From positions 19,791 through 83,790 of the forward strand of contig JBOHFI010000019.1 in NCBI GenBank assembly GCA_050699595.1: 64,000 bases of DNA. Reading direction: 5' to 3'. Positions 1 to 10,219 of this stretch are shown in pieces (position 1 is the first letter of the stretch; each line of letters starts with the position of its first letter). The stretch comes from GCA-003244245 sp050699595. GTDB lineage: Bacteria > Actinomycetota > Actinomycetes > Mycobacteriales > Pseudonocardiaceae. The notes under the pieces are model-generated. The model was not told the origin of the DNA, ran no database searches, and saw nothing but the letters and a program-made list of their open reading frames with translations. The translations under genes and the position numbers were made by a program.

Positions 1-3000
1 CGACTGCTGGGTTTGGTGTGCGAGCCGGGCGCGCAGCCCACCGCGCGGATCAAGGGCGACGCGTGGGCGGCCACCCCGGTGGACCGGCTCGCGAGGCTGT
101 GTCGGTACCACGACAGCGAGCTGGCCCTGGCCACCGATGGTCGGTGGTGGGCGATGGTGTGGGCGCCACGCGGCGGCGTGACCACCACCGCGGTGTTCGA
201 CGCGGTCGCCTGGCCGGAGACCGCCGAGCGGGATGTGGTGCGCGCGTTCGTCTCGCTCCTGTGCCGCACGCGGTTCTTCGGCGTGCCAGACGAGGAGAAA
301 CTCGGCGCGCTGCTGAAGAAGAGGGAGGACCAGCAGGAGGAGATCACCGAGGCGCTCGGGGTGCAGGTGCGCCAGGCGGTGGAGTTGCTGGTGGCCGCGA
401 TCGGCCGGGCGGACACGGAGCTGCGCAAGCGCGGTGAGCCGGACCTGCGGCACGTTGACGCGCACGAGGTGTACCGCAGCGCGGTGTCGGTGATGATGCG
501 GATCGTCTTCCTGCTCTTCGCCGAGGAACGCGGCCTGCTGCCCTCGGACAACGAGCTGTACGCGAAGGCTTACTCAGCGGGCCGGTTGTGCGCCTATCTG
601 GAGCAGCGCGCGCTGCAGGGCAGCGAAGACGACCTGGAGCACACAGCCACCGCGTGGCACCGGTTGCTGGCGCTGTTCGACGCGGTGTACCAGGGCGTGC
701 AGCACCCACGACTGACGATTCACGCGCACGACGGCTCGCTGTTCAACCCGGACGACTTCCCGTGGCTACCACTGCACATCGACGACCGCACCGTGCTGCA
801 CATGCTGCGCGCGGTGCAGTACGTAGAGATCGGCACCGGACGGTCCAGGGAGCGACGCTCGCTGTCGTTCCGCACGCTGGACGTCGAGCAGATCGGTTAC
901 GTGTATGAGGGCCTGCTGTCCTACGACGGTTTCCGCGCCGACGACATCGTGGTCGGCCTGATCGGTAAGCAGGGACTGGAGGAAGAGGTCCGGCTGCGCG
1001 ACCTGGAATCCCTTGCCGCTCGGTGTTCTGACGTGCCGGCCCTGGCCGCGACGATCGCCGACGAGTACAAGGACTCGAAGATCGGTTCGGCGAAGGCGCT
1101 GGCGAAGAAGCTCGCGCCGCTCGTCGGCGCGGAGGAGGGGCGCAAGAAGCTGCTCGCCGTGGTGCGCGGCGACTATCCGCTGGCCGAGCGGCTGTTGCCG
1201 TTCTACGGGCTGATCCGCACCGACCTGCGTGGCCTGCCGGTGGTGGTGATGCCGGGCGAGCTGTACGTGACCGAGTCGCCGCTGCGCAAGAACTCCGGCA
1301 CGCACTACACGCCACGGTCCCTCGCCGTGGAGATCGTGGATGGTGCGCTGCAGCCGCTCGTGTATACCGTCGGTCCGCTACACACAGCGGATGGGACCGA
1401 GTGGGAGCTGAAGTCCAGCACGGAAATCCTGGCGCTCAAGGTCGCCGACATCGCAATGGGCTCGGCCGCGTTCCTGGTCGCTGCGGCGCGGTACCTGGGC
1501 GACAAGCTCATCGAGGCGTGGACCCGCGAGGGCGATGAGCGGGTCTGGGACTACGCCCGCATGCGGGACAGCAGCAGCGCCGACGACGACCCGGTAGTGA
1601 TCGAGGCGCGCCGGCACATCATCGAGCGCTGCCTGTATGGGGTGGACATCAACCCGATGGCTGTGGAGATGGCGAAGCTGTCGCTGTGGCTGGTGTCGAT
1701 GGACCCCGAGCGCCCGTTCACGTTCCTGGACGACCGTCTCGCCACGGGTGACTCGCTCCTCGGCATCACCTCGCTTGACCAGCTCGAGTACATGCACATG
1801 GACCCGAAGAAGGGCCGGGAGATCCACGAGCGCGCGCTGGTGGATCTCCCCACAGGGGTACAGGAGTTGGTCGCCGAGGTGGCGGTCACACGGCGCAAGC
1901 TCGCCGACATCGACGGTTCCACACTGGATGGCCTGGATCGCAAGCGTTCCGTGCTGGCCGATGTGAAGTTGAAGACCAGCAGGGCCCGACTGTTCGCTGA
2001 CCTCGCCGTCGGCGCCGCTCTCGCCCACGCCGGACGCGGCGACCGCGGCCTGCGTGACGGCTCCATTGCCGCCGCTGACTACGCCCGCCGAATCGACACC
2101 GCTGAGATGGAAGCCCGACTCCAGGGGCGGACGTGGCTCGAAACCGACCAGCCCGACGGAGCCTTCCACCGCGAACCTCTCCACTGGCCCCTGATGTTTC
2201 CGGAGGTCTTCGAGAACGGCGGCTTCGATGCAGTGATCGGTAACCCGCCGTTCTTGGGGGGCAAGAAGATCAGTGGACCGCTCGGTCCGGCCTACCGTGA
2301 GTACCTAGTGAATGCGATCGCTCGTGGGCAGAAGGGCAACGCTGACCTGATCGCCTACTTCGCGCTGCGCGCCCACACCTTGCTCAACGACTCCGGTCAA
2401 ACCGGCCTGATCGCGACCAACACGCTCGCTCAGGGAGACACTCGCGAGGTCGGCCTCGATCAGCTTGTGGAAAGGGGTGTCACGATCCGGCGGTCCATCA
2501 AGAGCGAGATCTGGCCGTCCAAGTCGGCCGCTTTGGAGTACTGCGCTATTTGGACGAGCCGGTCCAAGCTATCGGACAATGCGGAGCGAGTTGCCGACGG
2601 GCTAGTGGTCGCGGGCATCACACCTTCTCTCGATCCGACGTCGCGGACAGGCGGAAACCCAGAAAGACTTGCCAGGAGCGGAAATATCGTGTTTATCGGG
2701 TCATTCGTGAACGGCATCGGTTTCGTGGTAACCCAGCAAGTAGCAGAGGAGTTGATAGACAAGGACTCCACGAGTGAAGAAGTGCTTCCGTGGTACCTGA
2801 ATGGCGAGGACCTCAACTCTAGACCTGACTCGTCTGCCCGCCGTCGGATAATAGACTTTCGCGACTGGACCTTGGAACGTGCCGCTAGGCATTCCGCTTG
2901 TCTCGACCACGTGCGCCAGACGGTGAAACCAACACGAGACCAACTTCCGGACTACAAGAGGCGCGTACGCGAAAATTGGTGGAAGTTCGAACATCAAGCA

Positions 3001-3660
3001 AGGCCACTCTACCAAGCAATTAACGTGCTAGAACAGGTCGTAGCGATAACGCTAGTTAGCAAGGCGATGATGCCCGCAATGGTGCCAACCGGTCAGGTTT
3101 TTTCACACAAGCTGGGAGTATTTGCTAGCAGCGATCCGGCAATGCTCGCGTTACTATCGAGCGCCACACATTTCTGGTGGGTGGTCAGGTGGACGTCAAC
3201 CCTGGAAAGCCGAATTAACTACTCCCCATCCGACGTCTTCGAAACCTTTCCTCTGCGGGAACTCACCGAGGAGATGCACGAGCTCGGCGATCGGCTGGAT
3301 ACGTTCCGTCGGGATGTGATGCTGTCCCGTGACTCCGGGCTGACCAAGACCTACAACCTTGTTTTCGATCCGGCATGCAAGGACGAGGACATCGAGGAGT
3401 TGCGGCGCATTCACCGGGCCATCGACGAGGCCACGATCAGCGCGTACGGGTGGGAAGACCGCATCGAGCAGGTTGGCGGTCTTGACCACGGCTTCCACAA
3501 GGTCGGCCGGGACACGCGTTACACCGTCGGCCCTGCCGCGCAGCGCGAGATCCTGGACAGCCTGCTCGAACTCAACCACGAGCGCTACGCCGAGGAGGTC
3601 GCGCAGGGCCTGCACGGCAAGAAGAAGCGCAAGCCCGCCAGCGGGGGGACGTTGTTCTGA
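1..3660 (+). CDS. drmMI: DISARM adenine-specific DNA methylase (DrmMI-like), 5' partial
   Basis: N6-adenine DNA methylase of the Eco57I/class 1 DISARM type, which would mark self DNA. The reading frame is open to base 1, so the true start lies outside the window; a possible TTG at 13 is probably internal. Counted from base 13, there is a helical N-terminal region, a methylase entry motif (GTHYTPRSLA, about residue 430), SAM-binding motif I in degenerate form (DIAMGSAAFL, about 478) and the catalytic NPPF motif (IGNPPFLGG, about 742). A long C-terminal target-recognition region follows. The stop shares one base with the drmA start. The methylase - helicase - DUF1998 - PLD order is what identifies class 1 DISARM; drmD (SNF2-like helicase) would be expected upstream, outside the window. 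A plain type IIG restriction-methylase is the alternative, but the neighbours argue against it. Confidence 0.9.
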   Translation, partial: RLLGLVCEPGAQPTARIKGDAWAATPVDRLARLCRYHDSELALATDGRWWAMVWAPRGGVTTTAVFDAVAWPETAERDVVRAFVSLLCRTRFFGVPDEEKLGALLKKREDQQEEITEALGVQVRQAVELLVAAIGRADTELRKRGEPDLRHVDAHEVYRSAVSVMMRIVFLLFAEERGLLPSDNELYAKAYSAGRLCAYLEQRALQGSEDDLEHTATAWHRLLALFDAVYQGVQHPRLTIHAHDGSLFNPDDFPWLPLHIDDRTVLHMLRAVQYVEIGTGRSRERRSLSFRTLDVEQIGYVYEGLLSYDGFRADDIVVGLIGKQGLEEEVRLRDLESLAARCSDVPALAATIADEYKDSKIGSAKALAKKLAPLVGAEEGRKKLLAVVRGDYPLAERLLPFYGLIRTDLRGLPVVVMPGELYVTESPLRKNSGTHYTPRSLAVEIVDGALQPLVYTVGPLHTADGTEWELKSSTEILALKVADIAMGSAAFLVAAARYLGDKLIEAWTREGDERVWDYARMRDSSSADDDPVVIEARRHIIERCLYGVDINPMAVEMAKLSLWLVSMDPERPFTFLDDRLATGDSLLGITSLDQLEYMHMDPKKGREIHERALVDLPTGVQELVAEVAVTRRKLADIDGSTLDGLDRKRSVLADVKLKTSRARLFADLAVGAALAHAGRGDRGLRDGSIAAADYARRIDTAEMEARLQGRTWLETDQPDGAFHREPLHWPLMFPEVFENGGFDAVIGNPPFLGGKKISGPLGPAYREYLVNAIARGQKGNADLIAYFALRAHTLLNDSGQTGLIATNTLAQGDTREVGLDQLVERGVTIRRSIKSEIWPSKSAALEYCAIWTSRSKLSDNAERVADGLVVAGITPSLDPTSRTGGNPERLARSGNIVFIGSFVNGIGFVVTQQVAEELIDKDSTSEEVLPWYLNGEDLNSRPDSSARRRIIDFRDWTLERAARHSACLDHVRQTVKPTRDQLPDYKRRVRENWWKFEHQARPLYQAINVLEQVVAITLVSKAMMPAMVPTGQVFSHKLGVFASSDPAMLALLSSATHFWWVVRWTSTLESRINYSPSDVFETFPLRELTEEMHELGDRLDTFRRDVMLSRDSGLTKTYNLVFDPACKDEDIEELRRIHRAIDEATISAYGWEDRIEQVGGLDHGFHKVGRDTRYTVGPAAQREILDSLLELNHERYAEEVAQGLHGKKKRKPASGGTLF

Positions 3661-6600
3661 TGCCCAACGACGGCTTCCTCCTGAACCCGAGCGGCGAGCA
3701 GACCACGCTCGACACTATGGCGGGCGAGACCGCGAGACCGGAAGAACTCGTTTCCCTGCTGGATCTGCCGCAGCAGTTCGGCGACGCCAGTTCGTTCCAG
3801 GTCCGTGACAAGCTCCAGAAGTTGGTGGAGCGTGACCTGCTCGGGCCGTGGGACGGTGAGATCGAGCAGTTCAAGCCAAGAGCGATGGGGCCGCGTGAGC
3901 GGTACCTGGTGGGGATGCTCGGCCCGAAGCACCAGCCGAGGTCCACACTGGACGAGGCCGACACCGTCTCGGACACCGAAACCGGTGTGCAGGGTGAGAC
4001 CCGGGGCGACGAGGCGGGCGAGTTGCCCGAGGTACTCACGCCGCAGAACCTGGGCCGGCTCTGGGCGTCGTCGATGGGTCTGTCCTTCTGCGTGGGCGCC
4101 GACACCGACGTCCTGTCGGTCACCGCATCTTGGGGCCAGTACTCCAAGCAGGAAACCGAGGACGACGAGGGCCGGAAGCGGACCGTGTGGGCTCGGGAGC
4201 GCAGGGAGTTCCCGCTGGAGGTCCGCCTCGACGGCGCGAGCGATCAACGTATCCCGCTGACCGCGACTGACCTGCGCGATCCCTGCGTCTACCTGGCAGT
4301 GGCGGTGCGGCGACACGGGACCAAGCGCACCGTCGAGCTGACGCTGGTCAACAACCAGCAGGAGCCGCCGTCCAGCGCCGACACGGCGTGGCTTTTCCAG
4401 GCCACGCTCACTGTCACCGCACTCGACGGCACGGCCCCCGTCTTCCTGCCTATCGACGATCCGCTGGAGGACGTCGACCGGGCGCTGGAAGACCCCGAAA
4501 ACCTCGAAGACACTGAGGAGCTGCACCTGCGGCTGCTCTACCGCGACCAGCTGAAGTTCGCCAACGGCCACAACGTCGCCGTCCATGCGTACGCCGAGCC
4601 GACCATCCGCCGCGCGCGCAAGCTAGAAACCACCTGGCTGCCCAGCTACAACGTGCCCACAACTATCGCCCCGGTCGGTGATGGCACCCCGCTCGGGACG
4701 GCGCTGCTGTCCATGGACGCCCTTGCCGAGGATGACCTCGACACACTGCGCACCGGGCTCTCGCCACTGGCCGACGGCTACGCGGCGTGGCTTGACCAGC
4801 GCGCGGCCGAGATCACCTCGCTGCCCGCGCCGCTGCGCCCGGTGGCCGGATCCGCAGTGTTCCGCGCCCGCCGTGCAGCCGACCGGATCCGCGCTGGCAT
4901 CACACTGCTCACCGACCCGGACAAACCCGGCCACTCCGACGCGCTGCGAGCGTTCCGGTTCGCCAACCACGCCATGGCTGACCAGCGGCGGCACACCGAG
5001 ATTGGGCGGCGGCGCGAGGACCCGTCCGTCAGCTACGCCGACGCCAAGACCGCCGTGGAGAAGCGCGGCGAAAAAGCCGCTTCCTGGTACCCCTTCCAGC
5101 TCGCGTTCATGCTGCTCAACCTGCCCTCGCTCACCGACCCGACCCACCCCGAGCGGGCGGCCCACCATGACGCCACGGTCGATCTGCTGTTCTTCCCCAC
5201 CGGGGGCGGCAAGACCGAGGCCTACCTGGGGCTGACCGCGTTCGCCTTCGCCATCCGCCGCCTGCAAGGCACGGTCGGCAGCGGCGAGCAGGCCCGCAGC
5301 GGCATGGCCGGGGTCGCGGTGCTGATGCGCTACACCCTGCGGCTGCTGACCGCCCAGCAGTTCCAGCGGGCCGCCGCGCTGGTCTGCGCCGCCGAGGTGA
5401 TCCGCCGCGACGGCGAGGCGACCTGGGGCGCTGAGCCGTTCCGGATCGGGTTGTGGGTCGGCAACAGCGTCTCCCCGAACTGGTTCGACCAGGCCCGGGA
5501 GCAGATCGCCGAGGCGCGCGAAGGGGGCCAGGGCAAGCGGGCCAACGTGTTGCAGACCCTGTCCTGCCCATGGTGCGGCACCAAGCTTGAAGCTCACCGG
5601 GATCTGCACCCCAACCTCGACACCCGGCGCATCCTGCTGTTCTGCGCCAACGCCGAAGGCGCCACCGCCTGCCCGTTCTCCCGCCCCGAGTCCAGCGAGG
5701 GTCTGCCGATCCTCACCGTCGACGAGGAGATCTACCGCTACGCGCCGAGCCTGGTCGTCGCCACCGTCGACAAGCTCGCCCAGCTCCCGTGGAAGGGCTA
5801 CGCCGGGATGCTGTTCGGCCGGGTCCGCCAACGCTGCCCCCGCCACGGGTACCGGCACGACGACCTCGACACGAAAACCGGATGCGGCGGCAAGCACAAC
5901 ACGAAAGGTGCCCTGCCCGCAGTGACCAGCCAGCCGGTCCCGCGGCTGCGCCCACCCGATGTCATCATCCAGGACGAGCTGCACCTGATCTCCGGCGCGT
6001 TGGGCACCACGGTCGGGCTGTTCGAATCGGCCATCGACGAGCTGTGCACCTGGACCACCCCGGCCGGCACCGAGACCGGACCCAAGATCGTCGCCTCCAC
6101 CGCGACCACCAAGCGGGCCGCCGAGCAGGTGCGCGGCGTGTTCGGCCGCGGCCTGGAGATCTTCCCACCCCAGGTCATCGACGTCGCTGACACGTTCTTC
6201 TCCCAGCAGGTGCCGGTCACCGAGTGCGACCCCGGGCGTCGTTACCTCGGTGTCTGCGCGCACGGCGTCCGGCTCAAGTCAGCCGAGATCCGGCTCGCCG
6301 AGATCCTGCTCATCGCCGGCCAGACCATGTTCGACGCCTACGGCGACGCCGCCGATCCCTATATGACGCTGGTCGGCTACTTCAACGCGACCCGTGAGCT
6401 GGCCGGCATGCGCCGATACCTCGACGACGACGTGGCGACCCGGGTCCGGCGCCATGGCCGGAGCAAGGGCCTGTCCGACCGCATCATCAGTGCTGCCGCG
6501 ATGCTGACCATCCAGGAGCTGACCTCCCGGATCTCCTCTGGCGACATCAGCGACGTGCTCACCCGGCTTGAGATCGGCTTCGACGCCGAGCTCGACACCA

Positions 6601-7556
6601 CCGACCGGCGCCGCGCGATCAACGACAACCTCCGCGAGATGCTCACGAACCGCGGCAAGTCCAGCCGGAACAAGGACTGGTTTGGGCCGCACCCGATCGC
6701 CGACCGCTCCGGCCAGCGCCGCAAGTCCGACCGGCTCCCGGTGGACGTGGTCCTCGCGACCTCGATGCTGCAGGTCGGGGTGGACGTCTCCCGGTTCGGG
6801 TTGATGGTCGTGACCGGGCAGCCCAAGAACACCGCCGAGTACATCCAGGCATCCTCGCGGGTCGGCCGGGACGCGAACCGCCCCGGCCTGGTCCTCACGC
6901 TCTACAACTGGACGCGCCCGCGCGATCTCGCGCATTACGAGGACTTCGAGCACTACCACGCCACGTTCTACCGGCAGGTGGAGGCGCTGTCGGTCACCCC
7001 GTTCACCCGGCGCTCCCTGGACCGGGGCACCACGGCCGCGTTCGTCGCCGCGGTTCGCAATGTGGCCGAGACCCACTCCCGCAACGGTGACGCCCAAGAC
7101 GTCGACCTCGACAACGAGCTCGTGCGGCGCGTCATCGACCGGATGCTCGCGCGGGCCGAGGCGGTAGACGGCGAGCGGGGCCGTGGTTATCTCGAGGAAC
7201 GCCTCAAGAGTCTCAGGGACATCTGGAACCAGGCCAAGAACGGCTCCACCCGCCTCGGGTACGACAAGGGGTCGATCAACCAGCAGCGCCTGGTCGGGCT
7301 GCTGACCAAGTCTGGCGAGGGTAAGTGGACCGACACCACGGTCGGCCAGTCGATGCGGGAGACCGAGAACGAGATCAACCTCGTGTTACCCGGGGGCGGC
7401 GAGTTCTTCCAGTCGCTCTACGACGCACCGACCTGGTCTTTCGCGCCTCCCCAGAATGACTCGCCCGGCGACTCAGACGGTGAGGACATGGCGGAGGGTG
7501 ACGAGATGGGGGACTCGGACCTCGCCGAGTCCGCAGGGCGGAAGGGCGACCGATGA
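3660..7556 (+). CDS. drmA: DISARM helicase DrmA
   Basis: Large superfamily 2 helicase-like ATPase, a core DISARM component thought to act with DrmB on incoming phage DNA. Visible motifs are Walker A (FFPTGGGKTEAY, about residue 511), a DEAH-like Walker B (IIQDELHLISG, about 769) and motif VI (ASSRVGRD, about 1064), which follows a VGVDVSRFGLMVVTGQP stretch. A cysteine cluster between the motifs (CPWC near 637, then further Cys residues to about 672) looks like a zinc-binding insertion. At 1298 residues it has the usual DrmA size. ATG at 3660 overlaps the methylase TGA by one base, and the stop overlaps drmB by four bases (ATGA), so translation is coupled. Confidence 0.95.
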   Translation: MPNDGFLLNPSGEQTTLDTMAGETARPEELVSLLDLPQQFGDASSFQVRDKLQKLVERDLLGPWDGEIEQFKPRAMGPRERYLVGMLGPKHQPRSTLDEADTVSDTETGVQGETRGDEAGELPEVLTPQNLGRLWASSMGLSFCVGADTDVLSVTASWGQYSKQETEDDEGRKRTVWARERREFPLEVRLDGASDQRIPLTATDLRDPCVYLAVAVRRHGTKRTVELTLVNNQQEPPSSADTAWLFQATLTVTALDGTAPVFLPIDDPLEDVDRALEDPENLEDTEELHLRLLYRDQLKFANGHNVAVHAYAEPTIRRARKLETTWLPSYNVPTTIAPVGDGTPLGTALLSMDALAEDDLDTLRTGLSPLADGYAAWLDQRAAEITSLPAPLRPVAGSAVFRARRAADRIRAGITLLTDPDKPGHSDALRAFRFANHAMADQRRHTEIGRRREDPSVSYADAKTAVEKRGEKAASWYPFQLAFMLLNLPSLTDPTHPERAAHHDATVDLLFFPTGGGKTEAYLGLTAFAFAIRRLQGTVGSGEQARSGMAGVAVLMRYTLRLLTAQQFQRAAALVCAAEVIRRDGEATWGAEPFRIGLWVGNSVSPNWFDQAREQIAEAREGGQGKRANVLQTLSCPWCGTKLEAHRDLHPNLDTRRILLFCANAEGATACPFSRPESSEGLPILTVDEEIYRYAPSLVVATVDKLAQLPWKGYAGMLFGRVRQRCPRHGYRHDDLDTKTGCGGKHNTKGALPAVTSQPVPRLRPPDVIIQDELHLISGALGTTVGLFESAIDELCTWTTPAGTETGPKIVASTATTKRAAEQVRGVFGRGLEIFPPQVIDVADTFFSQQVPVTECDPGRRYLGVCAHGVRLKSAEIRLAEILLIAGQTMFDAYGDAADPYMTLVGYFNATRELAGMRRYLDDDVATRVRRHGRSKGLSDRIISAAAMLTIQELTSRISSGDISDVLTRLEIGFDAELDTTDRRRAINDNLREMLTNRGKSSRNKDWFGPHPIADRSGQRRKSDRLPVDVVLATSMLQVGVDVSRFGLMVVTGQPKNTAEYIQASSRVGRDANRPGLVLTLYNWTRPRDLAHYEDFEHYHATFYRQVEALSVTPFTRRSLDRGTTAAFVAAVRNVAETHSRNGDAQDVDLDNELVRRVIDRMLARAEAVDGERGRGYLEERLKSLRDIWNQAKNGSTRLGYDKGSINQQRLVGLLTKSGEGKWTDTTVGQSMRETENEINLVLPGGGEFFQSLYDAPTWSFAPPQNDSPGDSDGEDMAEGDEMGDSDLAESAGRKGDR

Positions 7557-9451
7557 GCGCGCCGTACCGCCGCAGGGTCGGCACAGTTCGGCCCAGCCAC
7601 CTGATGTTCACCAGCGGCGTCGGGTCACTGGTCGATCTGCCGAACTTCTCCGTGCTCCAGCAGGGTCTGGACGACTGGAACTACGACGGCATCCCCGCCT
7701 GGGAACCGATCGTCGAACCGCGTCTGCTCGCCGGGGTGAAGGCACTGCCCGGCAACAAACACGTCGCACAGCTGCGCCCCGCACCGTGGATGGCCGGTCT
7801 GGACACCGATCCCACCGGCCCGGCGGCGCGGATCGGCGTGCCCAGCACACCGTTTCCGGCCTGGCTGCGGTGCACCGCCTGCAACGAACTGGCGCCGCTG
7901 GATTCCAAGGTCTTCGGCTTCGAGAACGACAAGGCCCGCCGACCGCACGACGCGCGGTTCTTCCACGATCCCTGTGGGCGCAAGAAGTCCGGGAAGAAAC
8001 CACTCGCGGTCCCCGCCCGATTCGTCCTCGCCTGCACAGCGGGGCACCTCGACGAGTTCCCGTACCCGCACTTCGTGCACCGAGGTGCCCAATGCGTGCA
8101 AGCCAGCCATCCACGGCTGCAGATGGAGGACCGCGGCGGCAACATCGGCGCCAACGTGGAGATCCGCTGCGTCAGTTGCGGGGAACGCCGCAACATGCGC
8201 GAGGCCATGGGCGCCCGCAGCGCGGCCAATCTCCCACGTTGTCGTGGTAGGCACCCGCAGCTGGCCATCTTCAATCCGGACGGCTGTGACCGGCACCCGA
8301 AAGTCCTGGTCATCGGCGCATCCAACCAGTGGTTCGCCCAGACGCTGTCCGCGCTGGCCGTGCCGCGGACCGGTGCCAGCGAGCTTCAATCCAAAGTGGA
8401 GCAGCACTGGACGCAAGTCTCCGGGCTGCCCAAGGAGATGTACGCCTACGGACGGGAGAACGTCGCCGCGTTCCACCAGTTCGCGAAATGGACCGATGAC
8501 GAGATCAGCACTGCGGTCGAGATTATCCACACCCGCAAGGACCGTGAGGGGGAAAACGAGTCGCCAGGCTATCCCGATCTGCGCACCCCGGAATGGGAGA
8601 TCTTCTCTGCCACCCAGTTCCCGGACACCAACGACGACTTCGCGCTGCGCCGTGACCCGAATGGCGTTCCAGCTCCGCTGAAGGGCATCTTCGCCGATGT
8701 GGTGCAGGCCGAGCGGCTACGGGAGGTGCGAGCGCTGGTCGGTTTCACCCGGCTCGACGCACCCGATCCAGACGACCCAGAACTGGTGACCCGCGCGCCA
8801 CTAGCCCGCTCCGACCCCACGTGGATTCCCGCCAGTGAGGTGCGCGGCGAGGGCATCTTCCTGCGGGTGCCGGACACCCTGCTGAGCGACTGGGAGGAAC
8901 GGGTCGCCGACTCGGAGGAGCTGCACCGTCACCAGGGTGCCTACGGCCGCTTCCGGGAGAACCGGTTTTCCGAGCGCATCGCTGGGCCGTTCGACCGGAT
9001 GAAGCACTGGCCGGGCGCGCGTTACATCGCGCTGCACACCCTGTCCCACCTGCTCATCCGGGCGATATCGCTGGGCTGCGGTTACAGTTCCGCCAGCCTG
9101 ACCGAGCGCATCTACGCAGGTAACGAGGAAGATCCGCGCAGCGGAATCCTGATCTACACCGCAGTGCCGGACGCGGAGGGCACGCTCGGCGGCCTGGTGT
9201 CCCAAGCCGAGCCCGAACGCCTGGTGCGCTTGACGAGGCGAGCACTGCACGACGCGATGCGCTGCTCGTCGGACCCGCTGTGCGCCGAGCGGCTGCCTGC
9301 GCCGCACGCCGACTTCCTGCACGGCGCTGCCTGCCACGTCTGCCTGTTCGTCTCCGAGACGACCTGCGAACGCGGCAACAGATTCCTCGACCGCCGGTTC
9401 GTAGTCCCAATCGACAAGCCCGAGCTTGCGCTCGTTCCCGACCTGCCATGA
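7553..9451 (+). CDS. drmB: DISARM protein DrmB (DUF1998)
   Basis: DUF1998-containing partner of DrmA, 632 residues. The C-terminal DUF1998 signature is clear: HTLSHLLIRAISLGCGYSS near residue 494 and a Cys-rich end (CHVC, then TTCERGN, about 593-610). Two further CxxC pairs (CTAC near 107, CVSC near 206) suggest bound zinc. In described DISARM loci drmA and drmB are always paired and both are needed for protection, which matches the ATGA overlaps on both sides here. No truncation is visible. Confidence 0.95.
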   Translation: MSAPYRRRVGTVRPSHLMFTSGVGSLVDLPNFSVLQQGLDDWNYDGIPAWEPIVEPRLLAGVKALPGNKHVAQLRPAPWMAGLDTDPTGPAARIGVPSTPFPAWLRCTACNELAPLDSKVFGFENDKARRPHDARFFHDPCGRKKSGKKPLAVPARFVLACTAGHLDEFPYPHFVHRGAQCVQASHPRLQMEDRGGNIGANVEIRCVSCGERRNMREAMGARSAANLPRCRGRHPQLAIFNPDGCDRHPKVLVIGASNQWFAQTLSALAVPRTGASELQSKVEQHWTQVSGLPKEMYAYGRENVAAFHQFAKWTDDEISTAVEIIHTRKDREGENESPGYPDLRTPEWEIFSATQFPDTNDDFALRRDPNGVPAPLKGIFADVVQAERLREVRALVGFTRLDAPDPDDPELVTRAPLARSDPTWIPASEVRGEGIFLRVPDTLLSDWEERVADSEELHRHQGAYGRFRENRFSERIAGPFDRMKHWPGARYIALHTLSHLLIRAISLGCGYSSASLTERIYAGNEEDPRSGILIYTAVPDAEGTLGGLVSQAEPERLVRLTRRALHDAMRCSSDPLCAERLPAPHADFLHGAACHVCLFVSETTCERGNRFLDRRFVVPIDKPELALVPDLP

Positions 9452-10219
9452 ACGGGTTCGAAAAGGCTGCCGTCGATGCCGCTCCACGGCTGGGCGCAGC
9501 GATATTGCGAAACCTTGCCGACCGGATCGCCGAGGGATGGCCGGATCACGCCATCCTCGGAACGGGTAGCCAGCGGTTCGGCGAAGCGGCTCGCCCACTC
9601 TTGGTCGCCCGCAAGGAATCCAGCGTCCCCGACACCGAAGCCGGCGCCTTCCTCCGTGGAATCGCCGCGGCACAGGAGCAGCTCGCCACTTCAGTCACCG
9701 TCGAGACAGTGTGGAGCGGCCCCAGTAGCCATGCGGTTCCCGTCCGCGCGACCGCGCAGGCACTCATCGAGGTCATCGCCGAGGCGAAGCACAAGCTGCT
9801 GCTCATGACGTACTCGGCCAAGCCGCACGAGGACATCCACGCCGCGTTGACCAGCGCCGTCGCACGCGGCGTCGCCGTCACGGTCGTGGTGGAAACATTG
9901 CAAGGCGCAGGCAGCGCGCTCGCAGGCGCCGAACCAGCCGCCGCGTTCTCTTCCATCCCCAGTCCAGCTGTGGCACTGGCCGGTGGCCCAACGCACCGAG
10001 ACCAGTGCAAAAATGCACGCCAAGCTCGCCGTCGCCGACCGACAGGTGCTGCTCGTCTCGAGCGCAAACCTCACCCAGTCCGGCGTGGCCAAGAACATCG
10101 AGGCTGGCCTGCTGGTTCACGGCGGGCACGCTCCACAGCGCGCAGCCGAACACATCACCGCGCTCAAAGCGAATCACGTCCTGGACCGTCTATCCGTAAC
10201 CACGCGAGGCGTGATCTGA
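9448..10219 (+). pseudogene. drmC: DISARM phospholipase-D-like DrmC, one-base frameshift
   Basis: PLD-superfamily protein in the drmC position. It starts at an ATGA overlap with drmB. The first 170 or so residues (through AAAFSSIP) read in one frame. The rest, with the single HxK motif (KMHAKLAVAD) and VSSANLTQSG, reads in another and ends at 10219. Removing one C from the CCCC run at 9957-9960 rejoins the frames as AFSSIPVQLWHWPVAQRTE, which looks natural for this family. So either the assembly has a homopolymer error or drmC is truly broken. As I recall, drmC was dispensable in the Bacillus class 2 system, so the locus could still work without it. As sequenced, the product would lose its catalytic half. 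Confidence 0.85.

Noticed and set aside
4623..6263. Long minus-strand open frames opposite drmA
   Set aside because: GC-rich antisense frames without ribosome sites; the plus strand encodes all DrmA motifs.
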